DNA of 64,000 bases from FEN-1297 sp963834015 (GTDB lineage: Bacteria > Bacteroidota > Ignavibacteria > Ignavibacteriales > Ignavibacteriaceae), in the NCBI GenBank assembly GCA_963834015.1, contig CAWIAG010000003.1, positions 868,001 to 932,000 on the forward strand, in the 5' to 3' direction. Shown here piece by piece: positions 17,768 through 28,400 of this stretch (position 1 is its first letter; each line of letters starts with the position of its first letter). A program made the translations under genes and the position numbers. The notes under the pieces are model-generated. The model was given only the letters and a program-made list of their open reading frames with translations. It was not told the origin of the DNA and did not search any database.

Positions 17768-19425
17768 TTTACCTCCTCTTCCAAAACCGGGACTTCATTT
17801 TGCTTATACTCATATGGGCCGTCAACTATCTTCGGAATCACTTCGAAATTTTCCACCGTGGGCGGAGTAGAAACTTTCCATTCTAATGTTTCTCCTCCCC
17901 AGATATTATTTTCTTCTATTTTCTTTCCTTTTATAAAAGAAACAAGCAGATTTGTAAGCATAATCAGCAAACCCGCAGCCAAAATCCATGAGCCAACGGT
18001 TGCAACTACATGATAAAATTGGAATTGAGGTAAATAATGATATGATCTCCTCGGCATTCCCATCCATCCGAGTATAAAGAAAGGAAAATAAAGAATATTG
18101 AAGCCGGTAAACAGTATCCAGAAAGCCACTTTTGCAATTTTCTTATTGTACATCCTGCCGAACATTTTCGGCAGCCAATAGTGCAGGGCGGCAAAAAGGC
18201 CAAAGCCTGTTCCACCGAATACTACATAATGAATATGCCCCACAATAAAGTAGGTTTTAGTAAGGTAGATATCAACTGAAAGTGCTCCCTGAACAATCCC
18301 GGTTAAGCCGCCGATTGAGAAAAGGAAAATAAATGCAAGAGCATACAACAAAGGCGGCTCAAGTTTAATTGAGCCCTTGTACAGGGTTGCCGTCCAATTA
18401 AATACTTTTATCGCACTGGGTATTGCAACAAGAAATGTTAACAATGAAAAAATAAACTCTGAAGTATCGCTTATACCGGTGGAGAACATGTGGTGCGCCC
18501 AAACCAACGAACCGAACAAAGCAATACCTAAACTGGAATACGCGATAAATTTATATCCGAAAATAGTCCTTTGTGAGAACACCGGAATAATTTCGGAGAT
18601 TACACCCATCGAAGGGACAATAATTATATAAACTGCAGGATGTGAATACATCCAAAACATGTGTTCAAACAGTAACGGATCTCCGCCAAGTGTGGGATCA
18701 AAAATTCCGACGTGGAATAATCTTTCAATAACAACCATTAGTAATGTAATACCTACAATTGGAGTTACAATAACTTGTATCCATGAAGTAGCGTAGAGGG
18801 ACCACGCGAACAGGGGCATTTTAAACCATCCCATCCCCGGGGCTCTCATACGGTGAATTGTAGCTAAGAAATTTATTCCCGTAAGAATGGATGAAAAGCC
18901 GACAATAAAAAGGGCGGACAAAGTAAAAATCATGTTAGTGCCGGTTCTTACACTGTAAGGCACATAAAATGTCCACCCGGTATCAGGTGCTCCACCCGGC
19001 AAAACAACTGCTAGTAATAATAAGGCTCCGCCGATTACGTAAAGATACCATGATAAAAGGTTCAGCCTGGGAAAAGCAACATCTTTCGCTCCGAGCATAA
19101 TAGGAAGAAAAAAATTTCCAAATGCCGCCGGAATTACCGGGATAACAACAAGGAATATCATTATTATTCCATGTAGGGTAAAGAATTCATTGTACGCCTG
19201 TGGTCCAACCAAGGTGCCTTCAGGAGTCATTAATTCAAGCCTTATTAAAAGCCCAAGAGTAACCCCTACAGCGAAAAAGCTGATAACCGTTATAAGATAT
19301 AGAATACCGATCCTTTTATGATCGGTGGACAATAACCAGCCCATTAAGCCTTTATGCTTTCCTTCATAGTCAAGATAACTTACTTCATAACCGTTATAAC
19401 TAACTGCTAACGACTTATCCGACAT
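17764..19425 (-). CDS. coxA: Haem-copper oxidase subunit I, A2 subfamily
   Basis: The 553-residue catalytic subunit that reduces oxygen and pumps protons. Ligands are visible: His85 (HGIIM, low-spin haem), His262 and Tyr266 in YSHPAVY (CuB and the cross-linked Tyr), His311-His312 (AHHM, CuB), and His398/His400 (GHIHYV). The K-channel Lys341 (AIKVFNW) is present. The D-channel Glu of A1 enzymes (HPEVY) is replaced by Ala and preceded by the Tyr-Ser pair (260-261), the defining YS signature of A2-type oxidases such as that of Rhodothermus marinus. First gene of the oxidase operon. The ~480-bp gap upstream probably contains its promoter. Confidence 0.97.
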   Translation of the reverse strand: MSDKSLAVSYNGYEVSYLDYEGKHKGLMGWLLSTDHKRIGILYLITVISFFAVGVTLGLLIRLELMTPEGTLVGPQAYNEFFTLHGIIMIFLVVIPVIPAAFGNFFLPIMLGAKDVAFPRLNLLSWYLYVIGGALLLLAVVLPGGAPDTGWTFYVPYSVRTGTNMIFTLSALFIVGFSSILTGINFLATIHRMRAPGMGWFKMPLFAWSLYATSWIQVIVTPIVGITLLMVVIERLFHVGIFDPTLGGDPLLFEHMFWMYSHPAVYIIIVPSMGVISEIIPVFSQRTIFGYKFIAYSSLGIALFGSLVWAHHMFSTGISDTSEFIFSLLTFLVAIPSAIKVFNWTATLYKGSIKLEPPLLYALAFIFLFSIGGLTGIVQGALSVDIYLTKTYFIVGHIHYVVFGGTGFGLFAALHYWLPKMFGRMYNKKIAKVAFWILFTGFNILYFPFFILGWMGMPRRSYHYLPQFQFYHVVATVGSWILAAGLLIMLTNLLVSFIKGKKIEENNIWGGETLEWKVSTPPTVENFEVIPKIVDGPYEYKQNEVPVLEEEVK

Positions 19426-19907
19426 GATTTCTACCTATTTTTCCTTTATAATATTTTTTCTACTTTACAGCCCATTACTTAACAAGCTGTGTGAATATTC
19501 AAAATTTATTAATTAAAATTCAACATTTCCTTTTGCTCTTCGCATTAACTGATCAAGTAAAACCGCTAAAAATTAGGAATTTAATTAACCCGTCCCTTCG
19601 AGAACAAATTCCTACAAGCTGGCATTAACACTTCGCTTATGAGCAATTAATATTCTAACTATATAAACAAAACATTATATTACTTTTGCTCTAAGTCCCG
19701 GCAGGGACGTAATATTTATAACAAAACTTTCCGCCCAACATACATTTTCCTGAATCCCGGCAGGCCGCGTCACTATGTGGGATGGCATAACAAAACATAA
19801 GTGGCATATCTTGAACCAATTTGTCAGTGATACAGTATCTGTCATTGTGCCTGAGAAACTTTAATATTTCTTGATTCCTGCCTGCTCCATACTATTCGTC
19901 CGCAAGT
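19426..19907. other. 480-bp intergenic region upstream of coxA
   Basis: No convincing ORF. It separates the oxidase operon from the SCO gene that ends the ACIII cluster and so should hold the coxA promoter (minus strand). The part from ~19690 to ~19780 contains two related CCCGGCAGG-type sequences, annotated separately. The rest, including 19800-19900, shows nothing I can assign. Confidence 0.5.
19695..19770. repeat. REP-like palindromic sequences
   Basis: GTCCC-GGCA-GGGAC at 19695-19708 is a five-pair hairpin; a related but decayed copy (TCCCGGCAGG) begins at ~19755. The spacing and AT-rich flank (GTAATATTTATAACAAAAC) resemble dispersed palindromic repeats common between genes in Bacteroidota genomes. 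Copies elsewhere in the genome cannot be checked here. Confidence 0.4.
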
Positions 19908-20720
19908 TCATGAATTTTTTCTATGGCTTTTAGCCGGTCTCAATACAACGAACACAAAAACTATTGCAACAGCAACCAGCGATCCGGTGCCGAATATCTT
20001 AAATAGATTCAAAGTATATGTCTCGCTTTTCGGCTGATAAGAAAAGCAATACCTCATAACATTATCAATTACCGGGATTGCCTCGCCCTTAGACGCTTCA
20101 AGTATTGCCATTTTAAATTCAAAAGGTAATATCCGGAAATCGCCTCTATTATTGTAATCAGGTTTTAAGTAGCGGCATATTTTTCCGTCGGAAGAAACAA
20201 ATATCAGAACACCCGTGTGTACAAAATTATCTTCAAGCTTCTGATAATTAAATCCTAATGCGTTTGTTATTGTGCTAATTGCACTACTATCACCGGTTAA
20301 AAAAGTCCATGCACTTTCAGGAATTTCCGTCTTAACAAGATTCATCATTTCTGCTTTTTTTGCAGCGGCATCTTTTGTAAATTCATTGTAGTTTATGCTG
20401 ATAGTAATTATGTTATAATCTTTTCCGGCAGTCAGGTCAATCTTATTAATTACATTAGCAACTTCGGTCATTAATGGAGTACATATACCAGTACATTTAT
20501 AATAAGCTAAATCAATTACCGTAGGTTTAGTGATCAAATCTCTCAAAGGAACGGTTTTACCATCAGAGTTATTAAAGGAAATATCAAGAGGAACATGGTT
20601 ACCTAACTTTTCAACAATTCCTATCTTTTTATCAAAGTCTGCCGGTAAACCGTTTCCATACCAAATAAGGAAAATTATTAAACCTAAAGCCCCAATTGTA
20701 TTTTTCATTTTAAATCTCAC
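19908..20720 (-). CDS. SCO1/SenC copper chaperone for the CuA site
   Basis: A 270-residue thioredoxin-fold protein. An N-terminal hydrophobic signal or anchor is followed by the copper-binding motif CTGIC (Cys76, Cys80) and the third ligand His168 (FVHTG). This is the SCO family, which delivers copper to subunit II of cytochrome oxidase. Unusually for SCO proteins it has a second hydrophobic segment near the C-terminus (about 245-262, LVAVAIVFVFVVLRP), so it would be anchored at both ends. It closes the ACIII gene row, 13 bp after the monohaem cytochrome gene, and lies just before the oxidase operon it would serve. Confidence 0.92.
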   Translation of the reverse strand: MRFKMKNTIGALGLIIFLIWYGNGLPADFDKKIGIVEKLGNHVPLDISFNNSDGKTVPLRDLITKPTVIDLAYYKCTGICTPLMTEVANVINKIDLTAGKDYNIITISINYNEFTKDAAAKKAEMMNLVKTEIPESAWTFLTGDSSAISTITNALGFNYQKLEDNFVHTGVLIFVSSDGKICRYLKPDYNNRGDFRILPFEFKMAILEASKGEAIPVIDNVMRYCFSYQPKSETYTLNLFKIFGTGSLVAVAIVFVFVVLRPAKSHRKNS

Positions 20721-20733
20721 AAAAAATTTAAAA

Positions 20734-21669
20734 TTATAATAATTTATTCATATAGCCGTAAAATGCGTCCCATTCCGGATTCGAAAGATTATGAACATTA
20801 TCATTGAACCCGGCATCGTTGAATTCATTAATAACAAGGTCGACAAAAATCTGTTCACTCTTTTTCCAGTCATCTGCAGCGCTTAATGCAGTTAATGCTT
20901 TTATTTTATTGTCAGTAACTTTATTAAAGATTTTTGCACCATCATTTTGGGAATCATTATTTATCCGTTTAAGTATATTGATAATTTTTTCATATTTTGA
21001 ACGTCCATCTTGCATAACCAAAGTCATAGCATCACTTATTGGAATCTGACCCGGATTTTGAGCGCCTTCCGTAAGTTTATAAATTTGTCCAAGAGCTATA
21101 AGATCTTCCTTTGTGTCGCTTGGTGGATTTGTAATAAAAGTTTTCCGTATGTATTGTGCAAGAGCAAATTTTTGTTCCGGTGTAAAAGTATCGAATGCTA
21201 CCATAGCACTCCCGGGAACCCCCTCTGATAAAGTTTTAAATATCTCTGAGATTTTTGAACCGTTTACCCATCCTGATGAGTTTGTAAAATTTCTTGGCCT
21301 TGGATTCAATGAAGCTCCTGCAACTCCGTCACCCTTTCCGTCAGCTCCATGGCATGATATGCATGTCGTATAAAACAAAACCATCCCTTTAGCTGCCAAT
21401 TCGTCACTTGGCTGACTTAACGCCGTAACATCTGTCTTGGGAATTATGCTAGGTTGCACTAAAGGCAAATCTTTTCCCGCATTCGTTGTTGTGTCAAGGT
21501 ATATAAGTGGGATTGAATTATGCCCGATATTACTTATATTATTTAAATATGAATAACCTATAAGGACGCCGATTAACAAAATATAAGGATAAAGAATTGC
21601 AAGTATCTTTACAGGATGTTGTTTCAGGTCTTCTATCGTATCTTTGATTATATTTTTATTAAACTTCAT
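20734..21669 (-). CDS. Membrane-anchored monohaem cytochrome c of the ACIII cluster
   Basis: A 311-residue protein with a single N-terminal membrane segment (about 23-42, PYILLIGVLIGYSYL) and a class I cytochrome c domain, haem motif CISCH at Cys103-His107. GVPGSAMVAF supplies a likely axial Met. The last ~130 residues have no cofactor motif and are helical. It follows actF by 22 bp. ACIII normally has one monohaem subunit, ActE; here an ActE-like domain is already fused to ActD, so this may be a second haem subunit or the carrier between ACIII and the oxidase. Confidence 0.85.
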   Translation of the reverse strand: MKFNKNIIKDTIEDLKQHPVKILAILYPYILLIGVLIGYSYLNNISNIGHNSIPLIYLDTTTNAGKDLPLVQPSIIPKTDVTALSQPSDELAAKGMVLFYTTCISCHGADGKGDGVAGASLNPRPRNFTNSSGWVNGSKISEIFKTLSEGVPGSAMVAFDTFTPEQKFALAQYIRKTFITNPPSDTKEDLIALGQIYKLTEGAQNPGQIPISDAMTLVMQDGRSKYEKIINILKRINNDSQNDGAKIFNKVTDNKIKALTALSAADDWKKSEQIFVDLVINEFNDAGFNDNVHNLSNPEWDAFYGYMNKLL

Positions 21670-21691
21670 ATAATTAATTTTATCCTAAAAA

Positions 21692-22882
21692 TTAAAGATG
21701 AAAATCAAAGCTTCGCTGTAACTTTGGATCACCTAGAGGTATCAGGTTGTGTCTTTTCGCCATTGAATTAAACAGGACTATAACTAATCCTACAACGGCA
21801 ATAGGAAATGCCATATCCATCCAATTTATTGAATAAGTAAAACCGTTATTAACCATATCCGGCATAACCAGCCAATAAGAATCAAGATATTGAGCCGCAA
21901 TTATCCAAATGGAAACAAATATTAAAATCTTCGGATTGGTTTTTGAACTTCTCGGTAATAAAATTAAAAACGGCACAATAAAGTGAGCGATGACAAGAGC
22001 AAGTGAAACATATTTCCATCCCCCCGTCCACCTATGAATAAAGTAAATTATTTCTTCCGGAAGATTGCCATACCATTGCAGCATGTATTGTGCAAAAGCA
22101 ATATAAGCCCAAAATACGGTGAATGCGAATAATAAGGTTCCAAGGCTGTAATAATGATCTCTTCTAACTTTTTGCGATAGATAACCGTTCTCTGTAAGTA
22201 AAACAGCAGAAAGCGTAAGAACGGCTAACGCTACCCATGTAGAACCTGCAAACAAGTAAACACCGAAAATTGTTGAAAACCATTTAGGCGTCATACTCAT
22301 CATCCAATCGAACGATATAATGGATATCGTAAAAGCAAAAACAGGTATGAATGCCAAAGAGAGTTTAATATTCCTGGTAGTAAGCATTTGATCTGATGAT
22401 TCATCCTGTTTGCGGGAATTTTTTATTAATAAAGCATAGAATAACCACCATATCAAAAATATTACCGAATCCCTAACAACAAAAAACGGTACATTAAGAT
22501 AAACCATCCTTCCTTGTAATACTTTATCTTGAGCAACTACTTCAGGATTCATCCAGGTGAACAAATTGTGCATACTAAAGAACAAAGGAATTACGATCAA
22601 AATGAAGTATGGAATTGAAGATGCATAAAATTCGCTTATCCTCCTAAAAGGAACACTCCAAACAGCGCCCGCAGCATATTCTAATGAAACCAGGAACAAA
22701 GAACCCAACCCGATACTGATTAAAAATACGAATGCCGTTAAATAACTAAATGCTGCCCTGGCGGGATCGGTTAAATAAGCTATCACACTTAGTATAATCC
22801 CGGCAACTAGAAGAATAATCCCAAGCTTCCCAAGATTTTTTGGTAATTCTTTTTTAATATATCCGGAATCAATTCTGGACAT
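21692..22882 (-). CDS. actF: Alternative complex III subunit ActF (NrfD-like membrane protein)
   Basis: A 396-residue integral membrane protein with about ten hydrophobic segments, related to ActC/NrfD (PSR quinone-interacting membrane family) but shorter in its loops. FAQYMLQWYGNLPEE followed by TGGWKYVSLALVIAHF is typical of the ActF branch. It is the second membrane-spanning core subunit of ACIII, the cytochrome-bc1 substitute that oxidises menaquinol. It overlaps the upstream actDE gene by 14 bases. Confidence 0.9.
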   Translation of the reverse strand: MSRIDSGYIKKELPKNLGKLGIILLVAGIILSVIAYLTDPARAAFSYLTAFVFLISIGLGSLFLVSLEYAAGAVWSVPFRRISEFYASSIPYFILIVIPLFFSMHNLFTWMNPEVVAQDKVLQGRMVYLNVPFFVVRDSVIFLIWWLFYALLIKNSRKQDESSDQMLTTRNIKLSLAFIPVFAFTISIISFDWMMSMTPKWFSTIFGVYLFAGSTWVALAVLTLSAVLLTENGYLSQKVRRDHYYSLGTLLFAFTVFWAYIAFAQYMLQWYGNLPEEIIYFIHRWTGGWKYVSLALVIAHFIVPFLILLPRSSKTNPKILIFVSIWIIAAQYLDSYWLVMPDMVNNGFTYSINWMDMAFPIAVVGLVIVLFNSMAKRHNLIPLGDPKLQRSFDFHL

Positions 22883-24038
22883 TACCGGCCTCCTTATTTA
22901 ATTCATTTATGGAGGTAAAGTCAGAAGGTTTGGGATTCTCTGCTCTCTGTAAAACTCTTATATAATTAATAATTGCCCATCTTTCTTCTCGCTTAATTTG
23001 ATATGCATAAGAAGGCATCACATTTTGTCCATTTGTTATAATATTATATATTTTCCCATCTGAAAATCCTATTACACTTGCAGAATGTAATGTTGGTCCC
23101 GGGGGGAATTGCCCCATTAACCTGCTGCTCCCATCCGCATAATCACCATGACATGGACTGCAGAATGTGAGAAATTTTCTTCGGCCGAGTTCTAAAACTT
23201 TTTTAGTCGGTAAAAGCGGGTTACCGTAAAATTGGTTCGTATCTTTCACGTCGGGAAATTCATAAGGTATAAAACCTCTTGCCACTGTACCCAGCGGAGG
23301 CTGTCTCATCTCATGTTTATCTTTAAAAAATGAACTTATTGACTGTGCTGATCCCTTGTTCTGATTTAACATAAAATCGAACGGGGGTATATACATAAGT
23401 TTATCAATTGATATATAGGTAGCACCCGCTGAAAGTATTGAAACAATTGCCAGGAATATTAAAAACTTTGGTTCAAAAACTTTGAATTTTATTTCTTCAG
23501 GCTGATATATTAACTCAATGCTTTTCCCACCGAGAGATTCTAAATATTCTGTTACTTTATTTACATCAAACAGAGGGTCATCCGCTTCAATAACAGCACC
23601 ATATTTATCGGAAGTAACATTATGCATATACTCAGTATCATGAAGAGGATGTGAGTTATAAGGTAAATTAAAAACTAATGCAATCATACCGAAAACCGTT
23701 GATAAGACGCCGAGTAATACGGTAAACTCAAATGTTATTGGAACAAATGCGGGAAGAGGAAAAAATGGTTTACCGCCTATAACTAATGGATAGTTTATTG
23801 CGAGCGTCCACCACATAAACGACAATATAAATGCTGCAGCAGAAAAACCAAAAAATAATGTAATATAGCCAAGTCTGGATGATTTATTTGAGATTATGTC
23901 ATCCATTCCATGAATGGGATAAGGAGTATTTAAGTCGTAATTCTTATAACCGGCTTCTTTAATTTTCTTAGCGGCATAAAGGATATTGTCGGCAGAATCA
24001 AAAAGCGTGGTTACACCAAATAATTTTTTATCAGGCAT
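22869..24038 (-). CDS. ACIII ActD-ActE fusion: DUF3341 membrane domain plus monohaem cytochrome c
   Basis: I start at the ATG at 24038, where GGAGGT lies eight bases upstream. Residues ~1-165 are ActD (DUF3341): KKLFGVTTLFDSADNI and two membrane helices around 55-120. A further single helix (about 187-207) leads into a cytochrome c domain with haem motif CSPCH near residues 293-297 and candidate Met in NVMPSYAYQ, matching ActE. In described ACIII operons actD and actE are separate genes. Here they form one 389-residue frame with no internal stop, in the usual order between actC and actF. The gene overlaps actC by eight bases. Confidence 0.88.
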   Translation of the reverse strand: MPDKKLFGVTTLFDSADNILYAAKKIKEAGYKNYDLNTPYPIHGMDDIISNKSSRLGYITLFFGFSAAAFILSFMWWTLAINYPLVIGGKPFFPLPAFVPITFEFTVLLGVLSTVFGMIALVFNLPYNSHPLHDTEYMHNVTSDKYGAVIEADDPLFDVNKVTEYLESLGGKSIELIYQPEEIKFKVFEPKFLIFLAIVSILSAGATYISIDKLMYIPPFDFMLNQNKGSAQSISSFFKDKHEMRQPPLGTVARGFIPYEFPDVKDTNQFYGNPLLPTKKVLELGRRKFLTFCSPCHGDYADGSSRLMGQFPPGPTLHSASVIGFSDGKIYNIITNGQNVMPSYAYQIKREERWAIINYIRVLQRAENPKPSDFTSINELNKEAGNVQN

Positions 24039-25407
24039 TGTGGCCACCTCCATGATGATTCGGCTGAGCTCCTTTCGCTACAGATTTAATTTCGGCAAGA
24101 GAAACTACAGGTAAAGTTTTTGCGAAAAGTAATATTAAAGTGAAAAATAAACCAAAACTGCCGAACAATATACCAAAATCATATATGGTTGGATGATAAC
24201 TATGCCAGCTCGAGGGTAGAAAATCCCTGCTTAATGAGGATACTATAATTACAAATCTCTCAAACCACATACCAACGTTTACAAGAATAACAATGATTAA
24301 AGTTATAGGTATAGAACGCCTGATTTTCTTGAACCAGAAAAGCTGCGGAAAAAAAACATTACAGCTTACCATTACCCAGTATGCCCAGGCATATGGCCCG
24401 AATGCCCTGTTCATTGCTGTAAATAACTCAAATGGAGTACCGCTGTACCACGACATAAACCATTCGATAATATAGGCGTAACCAACCATAGAACCAGTGA
24501 GCAAAATTATTTTATTCATTTTTTCAATATGATCTATTGTGATTATATGTTCCATATTGAATACTTTTCGAACAAAAATTAAAACCGTACTAACCATTGC
24601 GAAACCGGAAAAGATTGCCCCAGCAACAAAATAGGGCGGAAAAATTGTTGAATGCCATCCGGGAATAACTGCAGCCGCAAAATCCCAGCTTACAACTGTA
24701 TGTACAGATAGTACAAGAGGTGTGGCTAATCCAGCAAGTATCATATAAACTTTTTCGTAATGCTTCCAGTGCCTGTTTGAATTCCTCCAACCAAGGCTGA
24801 AAACTGAATAAATAGTTTTCTTAATTTTATTTGTCGCTCTGTCTCTTAGAGTTGCAAAGTCCGGTATTAGCCCTACATACCAGAATACCAACGATACAGT
24901 TAAATATGTTGATACTGCAAACACATCCCACACAAGCGGGGACATAAAGTTAGGCCAGATGAGGTGGCGGTTTGGATAAGGTATTAAGTAACCGGCAAGC
25001 CAGGGCCTTCCCATGTGAATTATAGGGAACATACCGGCACAAATTACAGCAAAAATAGTCATAGCTTCGGCAAACCTTGCAATTCCATTACGCCATTGCT
25101 GTCTTAGTAAATACAATATGGCCGATATAAGTGTTCCTGCGTGTCCGATTCCTACCCAAAAAACGAAGTTGGTAATGGCGAAAGCCCAGGCAACAGGTTG
25201 ATTATTACCCCAAAGCCCAACTCCATAATAAAAAGTTAACCCGATACAAACAGACATAATTAATAAGAGCGTAACCATAATCGCAAGTACTATATTATAT
25301 TTTTTTGACGGCCTTTCATCAATTGGTTTAATAATAACATCATCAAGTGCCTTAAGAGACGGGCTCAATTCTATAACTTCGGGTTCTATTGAATAATCTT
25401 TGACCAC
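24031..25407 (-). CDS. actC: ACIII subunit ActC (NrfD-like, quinol-binding)
   Basis: A 458-residue polytopic membrane protein of the NrfD/PsrC family with about ten helices. WVGIGHAGTLISAILYLLRQ and FGPYAWAYWVMVSCNVFFPQ are typical of ActC, which carries the quinol site in solved ACIII structures. It starts with GTG at 25407, overlapping the actB TAG by one base, with GGAGG seven bases upstream. Its start therefore depends on termination of actB. The C-terminus is His-rich (PNHHGGGHNA). Confidence 0.93.
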   Translation of the reverse strand: MVKDYSIEPEVIELSPSLKALDDVIIKPIDERPSKKYNIVLAIMVTLLLIMSVCIGLTFYYGVGLWGNNQPVAWAFAITNFVFWVGIGHAGTLISAILYLLRQQWRNGIARFAEAMTIFAVICAGMFPIIHMGRPWLAGYLIPYPNRHLIWPNFMSPLVWDVFAVSTYLTVSLVFWYVGLIPDFATLRDRATNKIKKTIYSVFSLGWRNSNRHWKHYEKVYMILAGLATPLVLSVHTVVSWDFAAAVIPGWHSTIFPPYFVAGAIFSGFAMVSTVLIFVRKVFNMEHIITIDHIEKMNKIILLTGSMVGYAYIIEWFMSWYSGTPFELFTAMNRAFGPYAWAYWVMVSCNVFFPQLFWFKKIRRSIPITLIIVILVNVGMWFERFVIIVSSLSRDFLPSSWHSYHPTIYDFGILFGSFGLFFTLILLFAKTLPVVSLAEIKSVAKGAQPNHHGGGHNA

Positions 25408-28400
25408 TATGATTCCTCCGTCTCGGTATTTCTTAATTTGGCAAGATATGTAACGTTTGGTCTAGTATTAACATCCTCAAGTACATAGTAAGCAAGTTCA
25501 TGATTTCTATATTTGTGTATTTCGGAAGACTTATCATTGGAGTCGCCGAACTTAATTGCATATGTGTTGCAGGCTTCCTGGCAAGCAGTCTTTACATCGG
25601 AGCCTTTAAACTCCTTGTGTTCTGCAATTGCACCGGAGCGGGCGTCCATAATTCGCTGAACACAGAAAGAGCATTTCTCCATCACTCCGCGCGATCTTAC
25701 GGTTACTTCCGGATTATAAACAAGGCTCAATAATGTACTCTGTTGGTAAGCATCTTTATAATGGTCTCTGAAATTATAATAATTAAATCTTCTTACTTTA
25801 TAAGGACAGTTATTTGAGCAATACCTTGTTCCCACACATCTATTATATGTCATCTGGTTTAGTCCATCCGGACTATGAGTAGTAGCTGCAACCGGGCAGA
25901 CATTCTCACAGGGTGCATTATCGCAATGCTGGCAAAGCATAATTTGGTTGCTGATTGCCGGCTCATCAACATCTCCCGAATAGTAGCGGTCAACCCTAAG
26001 CCATTGCATTTCGCGGCCAACTAACACCTGGTCTTTTCCAACAACCGGAATGTTGTTTTCCGCATTGCAGGCAATAACACAATCACCGCAGCCGATACAT
26101 TTATTAAGATCAACCACCATCCCCCATTTAACTTCAGGATACGGATGTTCCGGGTATAATGATACTTTTTCTTCTTCTTTTTCAGGATGCAAGAAAGCGT
26201 TGTTCTTGATGTATCCTGTAACCGTACCTTCCTGAATTATCTTTCTCTTTTTTGGAATATCTTTAGTCAGTTCATTATCATATAAATGATGCTCCATAGT
26301 TGCCGCAAGCGCATAGCTTCCGCTGCCCTTTTTTACAGTTTCAGCTTTTATGATCCACGGAGTCTCAATATAGTTTTGTGACATTAAAACGCTCGAATCA
26401 AATCCGACGCCTGTCCCCACTATACCCACAACCTTTCTACCGTATCCAAGTTCTATTGATATTGTATTATCATCAGCGCCGGGCTGAATAACAACAGGTA
26501 TTTCCAGAGTTCTCTTTCCGGAATTAATTACTATCAGATCTCCATCATCAACGCCTAACGTTTTTGCAGTCAAATTTGAAATTGCAGCATAATTATCCCA
26601 TGTAATTTTTGTTACGGGGTGTGGTAATTCCTGAAGCCACCCGTTATTTAAAAATCGTCCGTCCCCGGATTGATAACTTTCTTTTAAAGTTATGACAAAC
26701 CTTGAAGCTATTGAAGTACTCTTCGGCAATTCATCCGCAGCGGATTTGTTAAAGGAACCTGATCCCGGTGCAATTTCCTTAGTAATCACAACTCCATCAT
26801 GGAGGCCTGCATTCCAAAGTTCGGTAAAGTTTAATTTAGTTTTAATAGACGGGTAAATATTTTGTTTCCAGTTATCTACTACATAATTGTAATAGAGCTG
26901 ACTATTATATGATGATTCACCATTAATCCATGTGAGAACTACTGCTTCTTTTTGCCTTGTATCAAAAATAGGGTCAATAACCGGCTGCTGTAGCGAATAA
27001 AAACCAGTCCGCGTTTTTGCATCACCCCACGCTTCAAAATCGTGATTAATTGGTAAAGTAAAATGGCCAAGTACAGATGAATCATTCTGGCTGCCGGTAA
27101 GGCTTACTACAAGCGGAACTTTCTCTAAAGATTCTGCATAGTTAAGATCATCAGGCAAATGATAAGCAGGGTTTAAGTCATAATGAATAACTACATCAAC
27201 ATTACCATTGTTTATTTCATTCAACAATCCGTTAAAATCATCTTTTTTAGATAAAGGTAAAACTTGAAAAGATGACGAATCATTTCGATATAAACGATAA
27301 TTACCAAGAGCATCATTAAGAAGGTTTACTGCTATATGAACATTTTCAGGTAATGTTCTGCCCGCATACACAATTGATTTGCCTTTATTATCAATTAGAT
27401 CTTTAACTAATAATTTAAGTTTTTTACGGGAGAGTGAATATTTATCGGCTAATGCTGCCAGAGTATGTCCGCCAAATACCTGCCCGCCTGCAGGAATGTC
27501 TACACCTTTTCTATCAAGTTCACTTAAAAGTCCTAAAACAAATTCATACAGGGCATCGGGGCGCAGCCTGAACCTGTAATCCGCGTTCATTCCGGTTACA
27601 GACATACCTCCCTCTACTATATATAGACGGTTGAACTTATCGGTTTCGTTAAAGTTTCTGCCTTCCGCAAACAGTCTTGTTGTTTCAACTTTATTGCCGT
27701 CTGTACCCAGAAAATCGGTTTCCAAGCCTAAAATTATTTTAGCTTCGTTCCATTTAATTAGAGGGAAGGTATCCGTGCCGTAACATTTTTTCCAGGCAGA
27801 GTTCCTGGATTCCTCATTAAATAATTCGTAAGAATAAACTTTAGTATTTGGATATTTTTTAACAAAGTCATCCAAAACTCTTTTTCCGGTAGGTGAAATA
27901 ACCGTATGTGATATTATTGCTATCTGCTTATTACCGCTATTATTTAGCGCTCTGATTATTACATTACCGGCATCATTCCATGTGGTCTGAACAAAATCGG
28001 AACCTGATCTTTTCACAGGGAATTGAAGTCTTTCCGGGTCGTATAAGTTTAATATACTGGCCTGGCATTTAGCACAGGTTTTACCCTGGCTTACAGGGTG
28101 ATCCGGATTTCCGTCAACCTTTATCGGCCTTCCTTCTCTTGTTTTAATTAATATTCCGCATCCATTCGAACAGGCAGTACTTGTTGAGGCATAATAATTT
28201 GCATTTCCAACCGTAATCTCTTCAGGCATTTTATTATAAGGGATAATATTCCCTGCATGCCTGTAATCCGAACAACCGGCGCCTGCAAGTGCTGCAGATG
28301 CACCTGCAAGAGCTAAAAATTTTCTTCTCGAAATAGCAGAAAGTTTTGAGGGTTCAAAATTTTCTTTAACGCCCGCTCCAAATTCAAGATGTCTTGATTC

